Assembly: GCA_023441845.1 (NCBI GenBank)
Contig: JAEZNF010000625.1
Span: 1 to 8,271 of the forward strand
Direction: 5' to 3'
DNA: 8,271 nucleotides
From: Bacillota bacterium
Lineage (GTDB): Bacteria; Bacillota; Clostridia; Acetivibrionales; DSM-2933
In this document: positions 7,853 through 8,271 of the stretch, in pieces
Numbering within the stretch: the stretch's first letter is position 1
Layout: every line of letters starts with the position of its first letter
Notes under the pieces: generated by a model
Told to the model about the DNA's origin: nothing
The model's input: the letters and a program-made list of their open reading frames with translations, nothing else
The model's database searches: none
Program-made: the position numbers and the translations under genes

Positions 7853-7895
7853 AAAAACCCAGGTAATAGCTATTAAAGCTACTTTAGCCTGGGCT
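7853..7895 (-). terminator. Intrinsic terminator (candidate attenuator) inside the S10 leader
   Basis: On the minus strand CCCAGG (7893-7888) pairs with CCTGGG (7863-7858). An inner stem forms from TAA and TAGCT against AGCTA and TTA, with an AG bulge and a five-base loop. TTTTT (7857-7853) follows at once. This is a complete rho-independent terminator, about 185 nt after the promoter and about 90 nt before rpsJ. Its 5' arm directly abuts the hairpin at 7894-7943, so the two could stack. Because 17 essential genes lie downstream, it must be bypassed, which implies regulated or partial termination. Confidence 0.8.
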
Positions 7896-7943
7896 GTACC
7901 ATCATAAGAATTACACATAAAGTGTCTCATGCAAAATGTACAG
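7894..7943 (-). promoter_or_regulatory. Three-segment hairpin in the S10 leader
   Basis: On the minus strand three helices nest: CUGUAC with GUACAG (7943-7938 and 7899-7894), CAUGAG with CUUAUG (7931-7926 and 7908-7903, one G-U pair), and ACAC with GUGU (7925-7922 and 7916-7913) closed by a five-base loop. Internal loops separate the helices. It ends one base before the terminator stem. An interrupted helix with asymmetric loops beside a terminator is a plausible binding site for a regulatory ribosomal protein. No protein is shown to bind it. Confidence 0.55.
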
Positions 7944-7982
7944 TGACTTGTCGCCCGGTTTCTTGAATCGGACATTCTCCGT

Positions 7983-8013
7983 GAAAGTTACCTATTATAA
8001 TAATAGCAATCTC
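7983..8013 (-). promoter_or_regulatory. 5'-proximal hairpin of the S10 leader
   Basis: On the minus strand CUAUUA and UAAUAG (8006-8001 and 7997-7992) pair perfectly around a three-base loop. The stem extends outward through UUG/UAA and GAGA/UUUC with one bulge and one mismatch. It begins about 28 nt from the inferred transcription start and may shape or stabilise the 5' end of the leader. Its upper part is only A-U rich, so chance cannot be fully excluded. Confidence 0.5.
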
Positions 8014-8047
8014 CCACATCATCGTATGCCATGTCACAACGTTTAAT

Positions 8048-8076
8048 ATTTTACTACAAAAAATAATAGTATGCAA
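8048..8076 (-). promoter_or_regulatory. Sigma-A-type promoter of the S10 operon
   Basis: On the minus strand TTGCAT (8076-8071) and TAAAAT (8053-8048) are separated by exactly 17 nt. The -10 box matches consensus at five of six positions; the -35 box keeps the TTG. The inferred transcription start is near 8041. The site lies between the rRNA operon terminator and the S10 leader, where a promoter is needed. The region is very AT-rich, so the boxes carry some ambiguity. Confidence 0.7.
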
Positions 8077-8099
8077 GCATTATTTTTAAAATAGTAAAA
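8049..8099 (-). repeat. Imperfect inverted repeat spanning the S10 promoter
   Basis: Outer arms tagtaaaa (8092-8099) and ttttacta (8049-8056) and inner arms aaaaataat (8059-8067) and attattttt (8079-8087) share almost the same centre, near 8073-8074. A small atgc/gcat dyad lies at 8071-8080. The repeat covers both promoter boxes. It could be a DNA-level operator or a backup stem for stopping readthrough from the rRNA operon. AT-rich sequence produces such dyads fairly easily, so its function is uncertain. Confidence 0.4.
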
Positions 8100-8121
8100 A
8101 AATTTCTTTAATTTAATAAAC

Positions 8122-8151
8122 AAAGCCTTATGGTGTAGACCATGAGGCTTT
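8122..8151 (-). terminator. Terminator of the upstream rRNA operon
   Basis: On the minus strand AAAGCCTCATGGT and ACCATAAGGCTTT form a 13-position stem with one C-A mismatch and a four-base CTAC loop. The stem begins 9 nt after the 5S rRNA end. A T-rich stretch (GTTTATT) follows, with a run of seven Ts about 20 nt further on. Position and shape fit the 3' terminator of an rRNA operon. The weak T-tract may allow some readthrough into the S10 promoter region. Confidence 0.8.
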
Positions 8152-8160
8152 GATATAAAT

Positions 8161-8271
8161 CTGGCGGCGACCTATTTTGCCGGGCCGTGGCCGGCCGAGT
8201 ATCGTCGGCACTGAGAAGCTTAACTGCCGTGTTCGGGATGGGAACGGGTGTGACCTTCTCGTAATAACCAC
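8161..8271 (-). rRNA. rrf: 5S ribosomal RNA, 5' end cut by window edge
   Basis: The minus strand from 8271 reads GTGGTTATTACG, then GGTCACACCCGTTCCCATCC, CGAACACGGCAGTTAAGC and GTGCCGACGATACT, and ends GTCGCCGCCAG. These are the conserved 5S loop B/C segments and the 3' strand of the terminal helix. About 111 nt are visible of the usual 115-118, so only a few 5' bases are missing. The helix IV-V region is unusually GC-rich (GGCCG and CGGCC around a GCCA loop) compared with the AT-rich surroundings, as expected for stable RNA. It is the last gene of an rRNA operon lying outside the window. Confidence 0.95.

Larger units (their letters stand above)
7766..8041 (-). promoter_or_regulatory. Structured 5' leader of the S10 operon
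   Basis: The 276 nt between the inferred transcription start (about 8041) and the rpsJ ATG contain no convincing gene but a dense set of inverted repeats. In RNA order these are: a hairpin at 7983-8013; two competing small hairpins in 7953-7981; a long three-segment hairpin at 7894-7943; an intrinsic terminator at 7853-7895; a weak ACAC/GUGU stem; a hairpin at 7792-7807; and the ribosome binding site. A terminator between a promoter and its operon is the layout of a transcription attenuator. In E. coli the S10 leader is controlled by L4, but that leader is not visibly similar here. The structures were folded by eye. The function is inferred; the ligand is unknown. Confidence 0.7.

Noticed and set aside
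7847..7975. A 42-codon minus-strand reading frame (MSDSRNRATSHC...) through the leader hairpins and terminator, ending at TAA just past the T-tract.
   Set aside because: GGAGA touches the ATG with almost no spacing, the frame is fully explained by structured RNA, and the product resembles nothing I know. If translated it would keep the terminator open, so a ribosome-profiling check is worthwhile, but the sequence does not support a gene.
7994..7999. A perfect TATAAT on the minus strand in the leader.
   Set aside because: No -35-like hexamer lies 16-18 nt upstream, and the motif is part of the perfect CUAUUA/UAAUAG hairpin.

Overview
This window is the S10 ribosomal-protein operon and the first part of the spc operon of an AT-rich Gram-positive bacterium, all on the minus strand, so the genes read from right to left. 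The protein sequences (zinc-type S14, zinc-ribbon L24, S10, L2, L4), the near-universal AGGAGG ribosome binding sites and the gene order point to the Firmicutes, most likely class Clostridia. The genus cannot be fixed from sequence reading alone.

Layout in transcription order. At 8161-8271 lies the 3' part of a 5S rRNA, the end of an rRNA operon that continues outside the window. A terminator hairpin follows at 8122-8151. A sigma-A-type promoter at 8048-8076 then starts an untranslated leader of about 275 nt. The leader holds several predicted hairpins and an internal intrinsic terminator at 7853-7895, and ends at the S10 ribosome binding site. Seventeen ribosomal-protein genes follow in the canonical order: rpsJ, rplC, rplD, rplW, rplB, rpsS, rplV, rpsC, rplP, rpmC, rpsQ, rplN, rplX, rplE, rpsN, rpsH and rplF. 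The last is cut by the window edge after 125 codons. Gaps between genes are 73 nt or less, three junctions overlap by 1 to 11 nt, and no internal promoter or terminator is evident. The whole set therefore looks like one transcription unit.

Together the genes supply large-subunit proteins around the peptidyl-transferase centre and exit tunnel (L2, L3, L4, L16, L22, L23, L24, L29), intersubunit and 5S-rRNA-associated proteins (L5, L6, L14), and small-subunit proteins of the head and body (S3, S8, S10, S14, S17, S19).

The coding part is ordinary. The points worth a second look are the structured leader with its built-in terminator, which looks like a transcription attenuator, and terminal extensions on two proteins at the tunnel exit: about 48 residues at the N-terminus of L22 and about 22 at the C-terminus of L23. 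The operon also sits directly behind an rRNA operon rather than behind the str operon genes (fusA, tuf). I found no mobile element, CRISPR array, tRNA or accessory gene.
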